From assembly GCA_031292055.1 (NCBI GenBank), contig JARLHV010000170.1, positions 85,163 through 149,162 on the forward strand: a stretch of 64,000 nt of DNA. The letters are read 5' to 3'. Shown here one piece after another: positions 52,054-62,851 of the stretch. A model generated the notes under the pieces. The model searched no databases. It had not been told where the DNA came from and saw only the letters and a program-made list of their open reading frames with translations. The position numbers were made by a program, and so were the translations under genes. Within the stretch, counting starts at the first letter, position 1. Each line of letters starts with the position of its first letter. The DNA comes from Desulfosporosinus sp. GTDB lineage: Bacteria > Bacillota > Desulfitobacteriia > Desulfitobacteriales > Desulfitobacteriaceae.

Positions 52054-52506
52054 TTAAAGAATCCGACTGACTGCAATTTCATCACAATTTGGAAACTTGA
52101 CACAATTAATACACTCAGTCCAAACTTTCTGGGGCATTTGGTCTTTACTAACCTCTTCATAACCGCAGTATTTAAAGAACTCAGGCTGATAAGTCAAAGC
52201 AAAAAGCTTCGTACAGCCCAACTCGCGCGCTTCTTCTTCAAGTCCCTTTACGATCATGGTTCCAATTCCTTTTCTTTTATAGTCATCGGAAACCGCTAAG
52301 GCCCGTATTTCCGCTAAGTCACTCCAAAGAATATGAAGTGACGCTACTCCAACTAATTGCCCCTCTTCTTCAGCCAGCAGGAACTCACGAATATTTTCAT
52401 AAAGCATATTTCTTGACCGCCCAAGCATAAGTCCTTGTTCTGCATTACTATTAATCAATAACATCATCTCTTCAACATCAGCTATACGTGCCTTTCGCAA
52501 TTTCAT
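52054..52506 (-). CDS. argA: N-acetyltransferase, short-type N-acetylglutamate synthase
   Basis: A 150-aa GNAT protein. The acetyl-CoA site is DDYKRKGIGTMIVKGLEEEA; the segments LINSNAEQGLMLGRS, DLAEIRALAV and the C-terminal VWTECINCVKFPNCDE match the short clostridial-type N-acetylglutamate synthases that start arginine synthesis. The ATG at 52506 has AAAGGAG upstream. No arg genes are adjacent, so arginine role is by family likeness; another GNAT substrate is possible. Confidence 0.78.
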   Translation of the reverse strand: MKLRKARIADVEEMMLLINSNAEQGLMLGRSRNMLYENIREFLLAEEEGQLVGVASLHILWSDLAEIRALAVSDDYKRKGIGTMIVKGLEEEARELGCTKLFALTYQPEFFKYCGYEEVSKDQMPQKVWTECINCVKFPNCDEIAVSRIL

Positions 52507-52605
52507 CTTGTTTTCTCCTTTTGTATTTAGTACCTTTGCATAATTATACAACAACTCTTATATTGTTGCATCTCCTTTTTAACGAATAAATTCCATTAGA
52601 CCAGT

Positions 52606-52710
52606 GAACTCGCTCATGCTAAAGCCGAACGTCGGGACTTCGGTGGGGAGTCTACCCCCACCAAAGTAGAATAAGGAACACCCACTTAAAGAAGTGGGGT
52701 CTCGGAATTG
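52606..52710 (+). mobile_element. Hairpin cluster resembling an IS200/IS605-type 3' end (relic)
   Basis: Three hairpins follow each other: CCGAA/TTCGG (52625-52643), GGTGGGG/CCCCACC (52642-52662) and CCCACTT/AAGTGGG (52681-52698). A short frame through them reads AKAERRDFGGESTPTKVE then stop, reminiscent of TnpB tails. No transposase body is nearby, so at most a remnant is left. The identification is tentative; the rest of the 450-bp gap holds only the promoter at 52878. Confidence 0.35.
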
Positions 52711-52877
52711 GATCAATACTTACAAAGCTAGGCAATCAAACTCCTGTTTTTTGACTTTGCTTGTTCATTTCGCTGAATTTGTCGAATTTTTCTGGTGTTC
52801 TTTTGCTCAGACAACCTACTTTCTTTGATTATAAGCCAATTTTAAGCGCGTTCATATTTTTACATATTCTCACTTTT

Positions 52878-52905
52878 TTTACAATTTTCTGCATCACATT
52901 ATGAT
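52878..52905 (+). promoter_or_regulatory. Promoter of the sensor kinase gene
   Basis: TTTACA (52878-52883) and TATGAT (52900-52905) with a 16-base spacer, about 50 bases ahead of the GTG start. Confidence 0.6.
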
Positions 52906-52954
52906 ACACTATGTCAGTATTGTAGATTATTATTACTGGAGGAGGGTTTATATT

Positions 52955-54388
52955 GTGTTTTCCCTAAAATTACGTTTTCTCTATCGCCAAAGTATTTGTT
53001 TATTTTTATCTTTAGTCCTAATCATAACCATAGTTTTAATTAATATCTTGCCACTTCCTGTATACTTATGTATTGTTCTCGTTGTCTTCCCTATCCTCAT
53101 GATCATTTTCAGGTTTAAACTCTGGCAAAGCACTTGGGGCAAGGTCTGGGTCCTATCCGTTACTATGCTTGTAGTTATGACGCAAGTATATTTTAGTGGC
53201 CCTATAACTCCCTGGCTTCTAGTTGATCTCCTCTTTCTGTCGGAGATAATCTTGCTCTCTGTCCGCAAGAAAACACAAGAACGCCGACTTCATCAATGTC
53301 ACATCAAAACAATGCGTGGGTTGCTTCGGCAGAATCCTCCCTTATTACATACTGTCGACTATACTAGCGAAGCGATTATCTTATTAGACAATACAGGGTC
53401 CATTATAGAATCAAATCCTCAAGCGTCACTTCTTTTAGCATTATCCGAATCCTTTTTAATCGGCCAACCTATATCCGAAGTATTAGGTATCTTGCAAGAT
53501 TTTCAGCCTGCCAACCTACCGGAGATGGGTGAATTCATCTGGAAAACTCAGAAAGACACAAAATACCTGCGCTTTCGAACCCGACCTTTACTGAACCACG
53601 ATTTACCATCGGGAACACTTTTGACAATTCACGATATCAGCGAAGAAAAAAAAAGCTCAGAAGCCTATTTGCAAGCTGCTAAACTTTCCATTATCGGTCA
53701 AGTCTCAGCGGGTTTAGCCCATGAAATTCGCAACCCGCTGACGACCATCAAAGGCTTTATGCAACTTATTACGCCTGAACAATGGCCTGAGCATTTTCGG
53801 CCTTACCAGCAACTTATGCTCGATGAGATCCATTCGATTGAACAAATGCTCAAGCGATTTGTACTGGTAACAAGTCCCTCCGCGCCTCAAATGGAACCCG
53901 TCAACATGACCGCAACCATTCAAGCCCTGACGAAAATGATTCAACCCATTTGCCTTATGCAGGGCGTTCCCCTTGTTCTTGACCTCTCCGCCCATTCAGT
54001 CTATGTCCTAGGCGACCGCGAGCAACTTTCTCAAGCGCTTCTATCTCTTCTTAATAACGCGTTTGAAGCCTCCCCCACAGGAGGAAAGGTTATTATCCGA
54101 ATAACAGAATGCGAAACCCACGTAAGGATAAGCGTTATCGATAACGGCCCTGGTATTCCGGAAAACTTACGCCAGCGTGTTCTTGACCCATTTTTCACTA
54201 CCCAAGATGAAGGTACCGGACTGGGGTTAACCATTGCCCACAAAATTGTCCTCGCTCACCATGGCAAACTTCACTTTTCCGCACCCTCTTGTGGCGCTGA
54301 AGTGCTGATTGACTTGCCCTGTTTAGCAAATTTTACGAGTAGTCTTTCTGCAGGCGTAGAGGAATCATCAGCGTATTTTGACAGTTAA
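52955..54388 (+). CDS. Sensor histidine kinase with PAS domain
   Basis: A 477-aa membrane kinase: four or so N-terminal membrane helices, a PAS domain (about residues 140-235, SEAIILLDNTGSIIESNPQA), a HisKA domain with the phospho-accepting histidine in GLAHEIRNPLTTIKGF, and an HATPase domain (LLNNAFEASPTGG, DNGPGIPENLRQ, GTGLGLTIAHK). The layout resembles KinB-type sporulation phosphorelay kinases, and no response regulator is adjacent, which fits that view. The GTG has GGAGGAGGG upstream. Its 3' end overlaps the convergent gene by 56 bp. Confidence 0.92.
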   Translation: MFSLKLRFLYRQSICLFLSLVLIITIVLINILPLPVYLCIVLVVFPILMIIFRFKLWQSTWGKVWVLSVTMLVVMTQVYFSGPITPWLLVDLLFLSEIILLSVRKKTQERRLHQCHIKTMRGLLRQNPPLLHTVDYTSEAIILLDNTGSIIESNPQASLLLALSESFLIGQPISEVLGILQDFQPANLPEMGEFIWKTQKDTKYLRFRTRPLLNHDLPSGTLLTIHDISEEKKSSEAYLQAAKLSIIGQVSAGLAHEIRNPLTTIKGFMQLITPEQWPEHFRPYQQLMLDEIHSIEQMLKRFVLVTSPSAPQMEPVNMTATIQALTKMIQPICLMQGVPLVLDLSAHSVYVLGDREQLSQALLSLLNNAFEASPTGGKVIIRITECETHVRISVIDNGPGIPENLRQRVLDPFFTTQDEGTGLGLTIAHKIVLAHHGKLHFSAPSCGAEVLIDLPCLANFTSSLSAGVEESSAYFDS

Positions 54389-55580
54389 GCTCATATATAC
54401 CTTTGTCCCGCCAGTTTTCTGGTAACGTCCAGATCGGAAATTTATCCACGTCTTTTAACCAACAGTACCAACGGCGAATCTCCTCCTCCATGCCGAGGGT
54501 TGTAAGCCAATGTACTTGCCCGTCCCATACTAACGGATTCCCCTGCTCATCTTTAGCCTGGACTAAAAGCGAGCTTCTTTCCAGTACACCTGTCAATAAA
54601 ATACTTCGAGCGGCTTTAGCGAGCGGCTTTTCAAAAATCGGGCATACGACACTTAACTGCCCATTGCCTTGAAAATAGTACCATTGTTCCAGTTCAAGCA
54701 CTGAATTTTCGCCACGCTCTTTAGGCTGCCATGGCCAAGGCCAAGGACTTCCCCAGAGAGATTGTAAAATTCCACTTCCCTGCCGAAGCCATAAAGCAAG
54801 CAGATCTTGAGAGCGGAGTTTACCTGCTTTCTCAAGGGATTCCAGGTAGTCAAGTATACTCAAAATGGCCGTACAAAATTCCATATTTAGCGAGTCAGAA
54901 GCATCCACCCACCCCTGTTTTTGCCACTTTATGATCTGTTCGTTATTCTTGAGCCACTTTACTTTGCTACTTAATTCAAATTTTTTACCTTTACGACGTA
55001 CCTCAGCAATCTCAAAGTTCCCCCACAGGAAGGCAATGTGCTGTGGTTTCATTTCTCTATGGACCCGTCGACAAGCCAAATCATCAAAAAAAGTGTTTAC
55101 TGTGGCAAGTTGTTGCTGAGCGACCGGATTCAGCCCTTGTCCCCAGCGTTTCCAATCGGGGCGTTTTTCTCCCAGAGCGTAACGTGAACGACTGCTTATC
55201 TGCTCCTCCGGAATAAGGTATAAGCTAGGCGTAAGTTTTTCACGCCAATAAACTGCTCTTGCGGAAATAATCCCTCCAATTTTAGAGACTCCATTCAAAA
55301 AGGCTGCCGAAAAATCAGGAGCTACAAAATAGATCACAGTCTTAGCGCCATTACTGAGCCGATTTCCCCATAATATACCGGCCAGAAAGAATTCCTCTTC
55401 GCGTATAATAGAAGAACTGGCAATAATGCCAACTCTTAAAGTCGTCTCACCGCCCATAAAATAGGTAAACTGCAGGGGAAGACGGTTTGCCTTCTTTTTG
55501 TCCTCTGGGCATTCCAGCCAGTTCTGAGCAATAAACACATCAGAATGAGCTTCCCAGATCATGTTCCAGGTGATACTCAC
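54333..55580 (-). CDS. Hypothetical protein, tryptophan-rich
   Basis: A 415-aa soluble protein with many tryptophans (GSPWPWPWQ, RRWYCWLKDVDKFPIW). The N-terminal part has alternating strands (TLRVGIIASSSIIREEEFF, AKTVIYFVAPDFSAAFL), perhaps a nuclease- or sensor-like fold. No motif I can name. GTG start with GGGAGG upstream. The last 56 bp overlap the kinase gene tail to tail. Confidence 0.58.
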   Translation of the reverse strand: MSITWNMIWEAHSDVFIAQNWLECPEDKKKANRLPLQFTYFMGGETTLRVGIIASSSIIREEEFFLAGILWGNRLSNGAKTVIYFVAPDFSAAFLNGVSKIGGIISARAVYWREKLTPSLYLIPEEQISSRSRYALGEKRPDWKRWGQGLNPVAQQQLATVNTFFDDLACRRVHREMKPQHIAFLWGNFEIAEVRRKGKKFELSSKVKWLKNNEQIIKWQKQGWVDASDSLNMEFCTAILSILDYLESLEKAGKLRSQDLLALWLRQGSGILQSLWGSPWPWPWQPKERGENSVLELEQWYYFQGNGQLSVVCPIFEKPLAKAARSILLTGVLERSSLLVQAKDEQGNPLVWDGQVHWLTTLGMEEEIRRWYCWLKDVDKFPIWTLPENWRDKGIYELNCQNTLMIPLRLQKDYS

Positions 55581-55675
55581 GATGAACCTCCCTTAGCTTT
55601 TCTCCATAAACATGTTTACGCGCTAAGAGTGAGGATCATGACACATTTAAATAAAACTAGCAGTTATTGTTGCCT

Positions 55676-56731
55676 TTATCTTCGCACAATTTGCAACGTT
55701 TCCTCAATGGGCAGAGCATGACGGACGTGTCCATCACGTCCGTCCATAGTATGAGCCAAAAATAAAGCGTTCCAAATACTTTCAGCACTTGCTTCAACCA
55801 CGGCTCTGAAGAATTCATCCAATTCCCAGTCGGATAAATATACATTGTGTTCGCCCGAATAAGTGCTGACCATCAAGCAAAAATCTCCACTTCCGGTCAT
55901 TGTGATCGAACCAGTTCGTCCCATCCCCAAACTAGCGCGCCGCGCAAGTTGTTTTAGTTGCCACCGTGATAAGGGCGCATTTGTCATCCCTACAAGAATC
56001 AGAGAACCCGGAATCTGCCCTACTCCGGGCAGAGAAAGCAATTGCCCCACCGGAACACCAGAAAAGAGAAAATCACGCAAGAGACCAAAATTAGCCAAGG
56101 CAAGCATTCCAACAACATAGCTAACCCCACTCTGATCTCGCACGAGACGGGAAGCGCTTCCAATTCCACCTTTCATTTGAAAACAAGACATTCCAACTCC
56201 AGCCCCAACGTTTCCTTGCTCAATTGGACCTTCTGATGCGCGTTGCAGAGCAAGTAGAGCATGCTGCTCCTTAACATGACGCCCGCGAATATCATTGAGG
56301 TAAGAATCATCGCATTCCATAACCACAAGATTAGGTGTCCGGTTATCGTTCCCGATCTCTGGATTTTGCTGTAATAGATAGGTGATAACACCGTTAGCCA
56401 CGTCGTTGACACTGAGTGTATTCGTCAATAATATCGGACAATTCAGGATTCCCATCTCTTGCAGGAAAGGAACGCCAATAGACTTCCCATACCCATTAAA
56501 AACTTCAATCCCTGCCCGACACGGTTGACGATAAAGGTTAACAGGACGAGGTAGGATCGCCGTCACACCCGTTCGAACAGGTCCCCTGCCTGGAATTAAC
56601 CGTCCACCACCCTGAATTAAGGATACATTTCCCACCTTTACTCCCGGAACATCCGTAATATCATTGAAGAGACCGGCGGGCAGCTGTCCCATCCAAAGTC
56701 CTAAGCTCCTTGGCGTATTTCGTTTTTGCAT
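55676..56731 (-). CDS. P1-family peptidase (DmpA/ L-aminopeptidase type)
   Basis: A 351-aa N-terminal-nucleophile peptidase. It opens with FNDITDVPGVKVGNVSL as the family does; self-cleavage is expected at GGIGSAS (Gly-Ser bond near residue 206), which frees the catalytic serine. VGMTNAPLS and MTGSGDFCLMV follow in the small subunit. The family removes N-terminal or D/beta-amino acids from peptides. GGAGGG precedes the ATG. Confidence 0.9.
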   Translation of the reverse strand: MQKRNTPRSLGLWMGQLPAGLFNDITDVPGVKVGNVSLIQGGGRLIPGRGPVRTGVTAILPRPVNLYRQPCRAGIEVFNGYGKSIGVPFLQEMGILNCPILLTNTLSVNDVANGVITYLLQQNPEIGNDNRTPNLVVMECDDSYLNDIRGRHVKEQHALLALQRASEGPIEQGNVGAGVGMSCFQMKGGIGSASRLVRDQSGVSYVVGMLALANFGLLRDFLFSGVPVGQLLSLPGVGQIPGSLILVGMTNAPLSRWQLKQLARRASLGMGRTGSITMTGSGDFCLMVSTYSGEHNVYLSDWELDEFFRAVVEASAESIWNALFLAHTMDGRDGHVRHALPIEETLQIVRR

Positions 56732-56828
56732 TAGAAATCCCTCCGTTGTTACCTTATGGTGAACAACGGAGGGATATGAACAAACTCTATCTATTTAACG
56801 CTAGCCTAAACCTAATATGATAAACTTT

Positions 56829-57617
56829 TTAATGTCCTGCTAACACAAACCCGATCACAATAATCCCAATCAGAAAACGATAGCCTACAAACAGGCCGAA
56901 ATTACTCGTTTTTAAATACCGTAATAAAAAGGAAATACTTAAAATACCAACAACAAACGCTGAAATAACGCCGACTGAAAAAGGCAAATCAATGGCAGCC
57001 ATTGTCAAATGCCGAAGTTTTAGAACTCCTGCGCCCAAAATAATCGGCGTAGACATGAGGAATGAAAAGCGGGCAGCATCTTCCCGAGTTAAATCTAAAA
57101 AACGAGCAGTTGTCATTGTACTGCCAGAACGAGATACCCCAGGAATAATTGCCAAGGCCTGGGAAAGCCCAATCCAAATCGCATCCGCCATAGTCATCGT
57201 ATCCATTCTGCGCAGTTGACGTTTTTTATCTGCTAAATACAGCAAGATCCCCATAACAATCATCATAATTCCAATCAGCAAAGGATTACGAAAAGTATTC
57301 TCCGCCTGTTTCTCCAAGGCAAGACCAAACAATCCTCCGGGAATAGTTGCCACAACTAAGTACCAGAAAATACGCTTATCATCTGATGCTTGTCGCCGCA
57401 GGGCTGCTTTAATTAATCTGACCCAATCCCTCCAGAAATACAGGATCACCGCTAAAAGCGTACCCATGTGAAGCGCAACGTCAAATGTCAAGTCTAGCCC
57501 TGAATCTTTCCAGCCAAAAAGCCATGGAATAAGTACAAGATGTGCTGAACTGGAAATGGGCAGAAATTCTCCCAATCCTTGTACGACTCCTAAGATCAAT
57601 GCATGTAGAACTGTCAC
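56829..57617 (-). CDS. uppP: Undecaprenyl-diphosphatase
   Basis: A 262-aa membrane enzyme of the UppP/BacA family that dephosphorylates C55-PP to recycle the lipid carrier of cell-wall synthesis and can give bacitracin resistance. Motifs are GVVQGLGEFLPISSSAHLVL and AIIPGVSRSGSTMTTARFL. GTG start with GGAGGG upstream. About eight membrane helices, full length. Confidence 0.95.
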   Translation of the reverse strand: MTVLHALILGVVQGLGEFLPISSSAHLVLIPWLFGWKDSGLDLTFDVALHMGTLLAVILYFWRDWVRLIKAALRRQASDDKRIFWYLVVATIPGGLFGLALEKQAENTFRNPLLIGIMMIVMGILLYLADKKRQLRRMDTMTMADAIWIGLSQALAIIPGVSRSGSTMTTARFLDLTREDAARFSFLMSTPIILGAGVLKLRHLTMAAIDLPFSVGVISAFVVGILSISFLLRYLKTSNFGLFVGYRFLIGIIVIGFVLAGH

Positions 57618-57712
57618 TTTTCACCCTCCATCAAAAAAGATAGTTTAACTATACCACATGGCGCAAGGAATTCAAATGCTCATCTGCCCTACTTATGCAC
57701 CCTGCTGCTTTA

Positions 57713-58051
57713 CTAGTCTTGCTTAGATAAAGCACGGTGCCCCATAATCGTTCCAAGCTTAACAAAAATGACGAGGCTCATAAAATCTAAAGCGACTATT
57801 GTCCAGCTTTCAATTGGAATTCCTAAAATACCTGCCACCAAATAGGATGCTAAATTAAATAAAAAGGCCGCGCAGTAGGCAGACCGCAAATTCTCAAGCC
57901 GGGGACGGTACCCTACTAAAAAACCAAGTGGATAGAATAGGGCAAAATTAAAAGTGAGTTGATTGGGCAGGCTATCTGCAATAAAAAACTCATTCCAAAA
58001 AATGAAGAGCAAGCCTAATATAAGAAAATAGCGCCAAAAAGCAGACTTCAT
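57713..58051 (-). CDS. Small integral membrane protein, unknown
   Basis: A 112-aa protein with about four membrane helices (YFLILGLLFIFWNEFF, FNFALFYPLGFLVGY, AAFLFNLASYLVAGIL, ALDFMSLVIFVKLGTI). AGGAGG precedes the ATG. It lies between guaB and uppP on the same strand but is separated from guaB by a terminator. No family recognised. Confidence 0.6.
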   Translation of the reverse strand: MKSAFWRYFLILGLLFIFWNEFFIADSLPNQLTFNFALFYPLGFLVGYRPRLENLRSAYCAAFLFNLASYLVAGILGIPIESWTIVALDFMSLVIFVKLGTIMGHRALSKQD

Positions 58052-58067
58052 GAGTACCTCCTAATTA

Positions 58068-58098
58068 GAATAGGAGAGAGTTAGACTCTCTCCTATTC
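58068..58098 (-). terminator. Terminator of guaB
   Basis: GAATAGGAGAGAGT and its complement around a TAG loop, 42 bp beyond the guaB stop on the minus strand. Confidence 0.85.
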
Positions 58099-58139
58099 CA
58101 CTCGTTATGATTCTTAGTTTGAATGTCAAATATTGCACG

Positions 58140-59606
<1,467 letters not shown>

Positions 59607-59728
59607 TCATAATAGTTTTCCAATAAGTATAACAGATATAAAAGCATAAGGATAGGTTAAAAGAATATTTCATAATACTTGAAAACTAAGATTTCGTTCA
59701 CTATGATAAGGGAATAAGGAGGCAAGAC

Positions 59729-60229
59729 ATGTTCTACCGTGTACACCAATTCACTCATGCATTCTTTCCTCACATTAATTGTTTGGAAATCAAATGGACA
59801 AGGAATACCTTATCCCCTGAGGCCTATGCACTCTTTCTTAAGCAGTCGCGGACAGAACAGCGCCACGCACTCGATGTGGCCAAAAGCATCTTCAATAATA
59901 ACCGCGCTTTGTCTTACTCCGACTTGCAAAACCTTCTCGCTGCAGCACTCCTCCATGATTGTGGGAAATCCATCGTCTCAATTCGCCTCTGGCAGCGAGT
60001 ATTTATTGTTCTAATGCAGAAAATGCCCCAGCCCCTCTGGTCGTGCCTTGAGAATAGCCACACCATTTTTGCCTTACCCTTAAAGATCTCCACTCAACAC
60101 GCCACTTGGGGCGGATGTCTGGCTGAAAAAGCAGGCCTAAACCCTGAAATTTGTCTTTTAATCCGCGAGCATCATGCTCCTAAAACAAAGTTAGGACGTA
60201 TTTTAGCAAGAGCGGATAATACGCATTGA
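59729..60229 (+). CDS. HD-domain protein
   Basis: A 166-aa HD-superfamily hydrolase. The metal motif is AALLHDCGKS, preceded by RHALDVAKS and followed by IREHHAP. Short HD proteins of this type are phosphohydrolases of unknown substrate. AAGGAGG precedes the ATG. It is divergent from guaB. Confidence 0.83.
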   Translation: MFYRVHQFTHAFFPHINCLEIKWTRNTLSPEAYALFLKQSRTEQRHALDVAKSIFNNNRALSYSDLQNLLAAALLHDCGKSIVSIRLWQRVFIVLMQKMPQPLWSCLENSHTIFALPLKISTQHATWGGCLAEKAGLNPEICLLIREHHAPKTKLGRILARADNTH

Positions 60230-60268
60230 AAAAGCATGAGTCGCCCAAGCGTAGACTCATGCTTTTTA
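60230..60268. terminator. Terminator between HD gene and convergent gene
   Basis: AAAAGCATGAGTC and its complement around an 11-base loop, then T residues. It starts on the base after the HD stop. Confidence 0.85.
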
Positions 60269-60523
60269 TCAGGAGGTTTCCATCTTTTCCTGAAGTTCTA
60301 CGATTTCTCTGTTCTTGGAAAAAATCCACCTTGCAAATCGTTTGTTATCTCGTTGTAAGCGCAGGTTTTCTTTTTCAAGGCGGTGAACTAAGACTACCTT
60401 TTCTCTTTCAACTTTTTCTAACAGGTTCATAAGCACTCGACGGCTTACTCTTAAATGTTCAACACGCTGCTCCAGTTCCCCTACACGCGCCCTTAGTAAT
60501 TTTAATTCATCCATGGCATCCAA
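60269..60523 (-). CDS. Coiled-coil protein, unknown
   Basis: An 84-aa all-helical protein with heptads over most of its length (LLRARVGELEQRVEHLRVS, VLVHRLEKENLRLQRDN). TTG at 60523 is used because GGGGGGG lies seven bases upstream; an ATG at 60514 is an alternative. No enzymatic motif; likely a scaffold or regulator. Confidence 0.62.
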   Translation of the reverse strand: MDAMDELKLLRARVGELEQRVEHLRVSRRVLMNLLEKVEREKVVLVHRLEKENLRLQRDNKRFARWIFSKNREIVELQEKMETS

Positions 60524-60619
60524 TGACTTTCCCCCCCGGCTCTAACTACACTAATATTCTATGCCGGAAGATCGCATTTTAACCCTTGCCCTCTAAAAGA
60601 CTCATACTATATCTCTCTA

Positions 60620-61462
60620 CTAATTGTGCTGAGCTAAATTCAGAATTTGTTGAATTACATCAAGAGATACTCCCCAACGTCCGAGCTTCACGCCAGGCTT
60701 ACGCACTTCCCCATGAAAATCCGACCCCCCCGTTGTAAGCAAATGATATTCCTGCGCAATGGCACGGAACAGCTTTTCATCTTCCGGTTTATGATCAGAA
60801 TGTACTACTTCAATACCTTGAAGACCAGCTTTAACCCAAGCTGGAATCCCTGCTTCTAAATGCCGGACACCGGGATGGGCAAGGACCGCCACTCCGCAAG
60901 CTGCTCGCACTAACTCAATGCCCTCCTCTGGGGTCAGTTGATAGCGGGGAACATAAGCCGATGCCCCCTTTCCGATGTAATATTCAAACCCTTCCTCGAT
61001 ACTGCTTACAATTCCCCGCTCCATGAGAGCATGGGCGACATGCGGACGTCCGATGGATTCTCCTTGAGCAAACCGTTGAACTTCGGCAACGCAGATGTGG
61101 ATTCCTTGGGCTTCCAAACGAGCCAATATTTTCAGCATGCGTTGTTCACGGGCACGACGCAAATCCCTTAACCTTTCGTTAAAGTGATCAGATGAACCAT
61201 TTACTTCGTAGCCAAGGATATGAACCTCTTTCCCTTGCCACTCCGTACTAATCTCAATCCCCCTAAGTATCTGGATCTGATATTTTTTCCCTGCCTCCTC
61301 TGCTTCTTGCCAGCCCTGGATCGTATCATGATCAGTAATACCAATCCCTTTTAGACCTAATTCTGCTGCCAAGAAAACAAGTTCTGTTGGTGTGAGCAAT
61401 CCGTCGGACGCTGTTGTGTGACAGTGCAAATCTGCTTCGCACAGGGTATATGCTGAATCCAC
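60620..61462 (-). CDS. PHP-domain phosphoesterase (TrpH/YciV type)
   Basis: A 280-aa PHP metal-dependent hydrolase: EADLHCHTTASDG, GIGITDHDTIQGW, RGIEISTEW, VAVLAHPGV and TTGGSDFHGE supply the metal ligands. E. coli RNase AM (YciV) is a relative acting on 5' ends of RNA and on 3',5'-bisphosphonucleotides. GTG start with AAAGGGG upstream. It follows the dipeptidase gene by 33 bp, so probably one transcript. Confidence 0.9.
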   Translation of the reverse strand: MDSAYTLCEADLHCHTTASDGLLTPTELVFLAAELGLKGIGITDHDTIQGWQEAEEAGKKYQIQILRGIEISTEWQGKEVHILGYEVNGSSDHFNERLRDLRRAREQRMLKILARLEAQGIHICVAEVQRFAQGESIGRPHVAHALMERGIVSSIEEGFEYYIGKGASAYVPRYQLTPEEGIELVRAACGVAVLAHPGVRHLEAGIPAWVKAGLQGIEVVHSDHKPEDEKLFRAIAQEYHLLTTGGSDFHGEVRKPGVKLGRWGVSLDVIQQILNLAQHN

Positions 61463-61495
61463 GCTGTAACCCCTTTTCTAAGGATATTTATAATC

Positions 61496-62449
61496 TTATT
61501 TTAACACAGCCGACAAGACACGCATAAAATTGCGACCCATAATCTGCTCAATCTCTCGAGTTGAAAACCCTTTCTTTATTAAGTCATCAAGTAGGTAGCT
61601 ATCGTCAGCGACATGCTCCAGTCCTTCAGGAACTTCACTAATCCCATCAAAGTCTGAACCTAAGCCGACCGTTTCTACCCCCGCCACCTCTGCAATATGA
61701 CAAATATGACGTACCACATCCTCTCGCGTCACTTGGCCAGTTTCTTGCAAAAAACGAGGATAAAAGTTCACGCCGACCACTCCGTTTTGTCTTGCCAGAG
61801 CACGCAATTGTTGATCGGTTAGATTCCGAGGATGAGCACATAGCGCCTTCGCACAAGAGTGGGAAGCAACGATAGGATCCTTGGAAAGTTCTAAGACATG
61901 CCAAAATCCAGCTTCATTGAGATGGGAAACATCGATGAGCATCCCAAGTTTATTCATACGCAAAATAACTTCCTGCCCTAACTTGGTTAATCTGCTATGC
62001 GTATCCTCTTCGCCAACCCCATCGGCCAAGGCATTACGTTGATTCCAGGTTAGGCCTAAAGCCCTAACACCTAGTTTAAAAATAATATCCAACATAAAGC
62101 TAGTTTCTCCCAAGATTTCTCCACCCTCGACACTTAACAAAATACCAATACGAGTTGGATCTGGTATGTGTTCCAGGTCAAGTTTCTCCTGAACAAGGAA
62201 TACTTGGTCCGAATGATCCGCGATAAAGCGATGAGCACCTTCGATTAGTTGTAGGCCACGCCATATAGCCATTGACGGCTTATACTTTGTTTCAATAAAA
62301 GCAGCCATAAATTGAAGAGCTACGCCTGCAATCCGAGCTCTTTGAGTATCCCAATGACCTCCCTCGGCTGGATTTTGAAGTGTCCTTTCGCCGTTTACAA
62401 AATGGATTAAACTATCGCAATGCCCATCAACAATATAGGGATTATCCAT
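61496..62449 (-). CDS. Membrane dipeptidase-family (M19) peptidase
   Basis: A 317-aa zinc dipeptidase. Metal ligands are VDGHCDSLIH, SVEGGEIL (bridging Glu), MLIDVSHLNEAGF and SHSCAKALC, with GLGSDFDGI at the C-terminal end. It cleaves dipeptides with little selectivity, often including D-residues. GGAGGGG precedes the ATG. It sits between the PHP gene and spoVS, an arrangement seen in other spore formers. Confidence 0.93.
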   Translation of the reverse strand: MDNPYIVDGHCDSLIHFVNGERTLQNPAEGGHWDTQRARIAGVALQFMAAFIETKYKPSMAIWRGLQLIEGAHRFIADHSDQVFLVQEKLDLEHIPDPTRIGILLSVEGGEILGETSFMLDIIFKLGVRALGLTWNQRNALADGVGEEDTHSRLTKLGQEVILRMNKLGMLIDVSHLNEAGFWHVLELSKDPIVASHSCAKALCAHPRNLTDQQLRALARQNGVVGVNFYPRFLQETGQVTREDVVRHICHIAEVAGVETVGLGSDFDGISEVPEGLEHVADDSYLLDDLIKKGFSTREIEQIMGRNFMRVLSAVLK

Positions 62450-62483
62450 ACAACAAACCCCTCCTCTTAAACCACATAATAAA

Positions 62484-62518
62484 GCACCTGCTTGCTATGA
62501 AAGATAGCAAGCAGGTGC
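62484..62518 (-). terminator. Terminator of spoVS
   Basis: A perfect 15-bp stem (GCACCTGCTTGCTAT and complement) with a 5-base loop and a T-rich tail on the minus strand. Confidence 0.85.
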
Positions 62519-62532
62519 CACTCAAATGACGC

Positions 62533-62793
62533 TTAACGTGGCTGTACAATTAATTTAATAGCTGTTCTCTCTTCACCGTCAATTATGACGTCTGTAAAGG
62601 CCGGAATACAGATCAGATCGACGCCACTCGGAGCCACAAAGCCACGAGCAATTGCTACAGCTTTTACAGCTTGGTTGAGAGCTCCAGCTCCAATAGCTTG
62701 TAGCTCAGCGCCACCGCTTTCCCGTAGAACCCCTGCGAGCGCTCCTGCAACGGCGTTCGGACTTGATTTTGCTGAAACCTTTAAAACATCCAT
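62533..62793 (-). CDS. spoVS: Stage V sporulation protein S
   Basis: An 86-aa SpoVS, the standard length. It begins MDVLKVSAKSSPNAVAGA, and GAGALNQAVKAVAIARGFV is the conserved core. SpoVS is an Alba-like protein needed for normal spore coat and septum development. ATG 62793 follows CAGGAGG; a longer reading to 62835 has no ribosome site. It is preceded by ymdB, the Bacillus order, and by a sigma-H-like promoter. Confidence 0.97.
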   Translation of the reverse strand: MDVLKVSAKSSPNAVAGALAGVLRESGGAELQAIGAGALNQAVKAVAIARGFVAPSGVDLICIPAFTDVIIDGEERTAIKLIVQPR

Positions 62794-62851
62794 AGATACA
62801 TCCTCCTGCTCGAATTCGTTTACAAGTATTGCCACAACTTTGAATATATGT

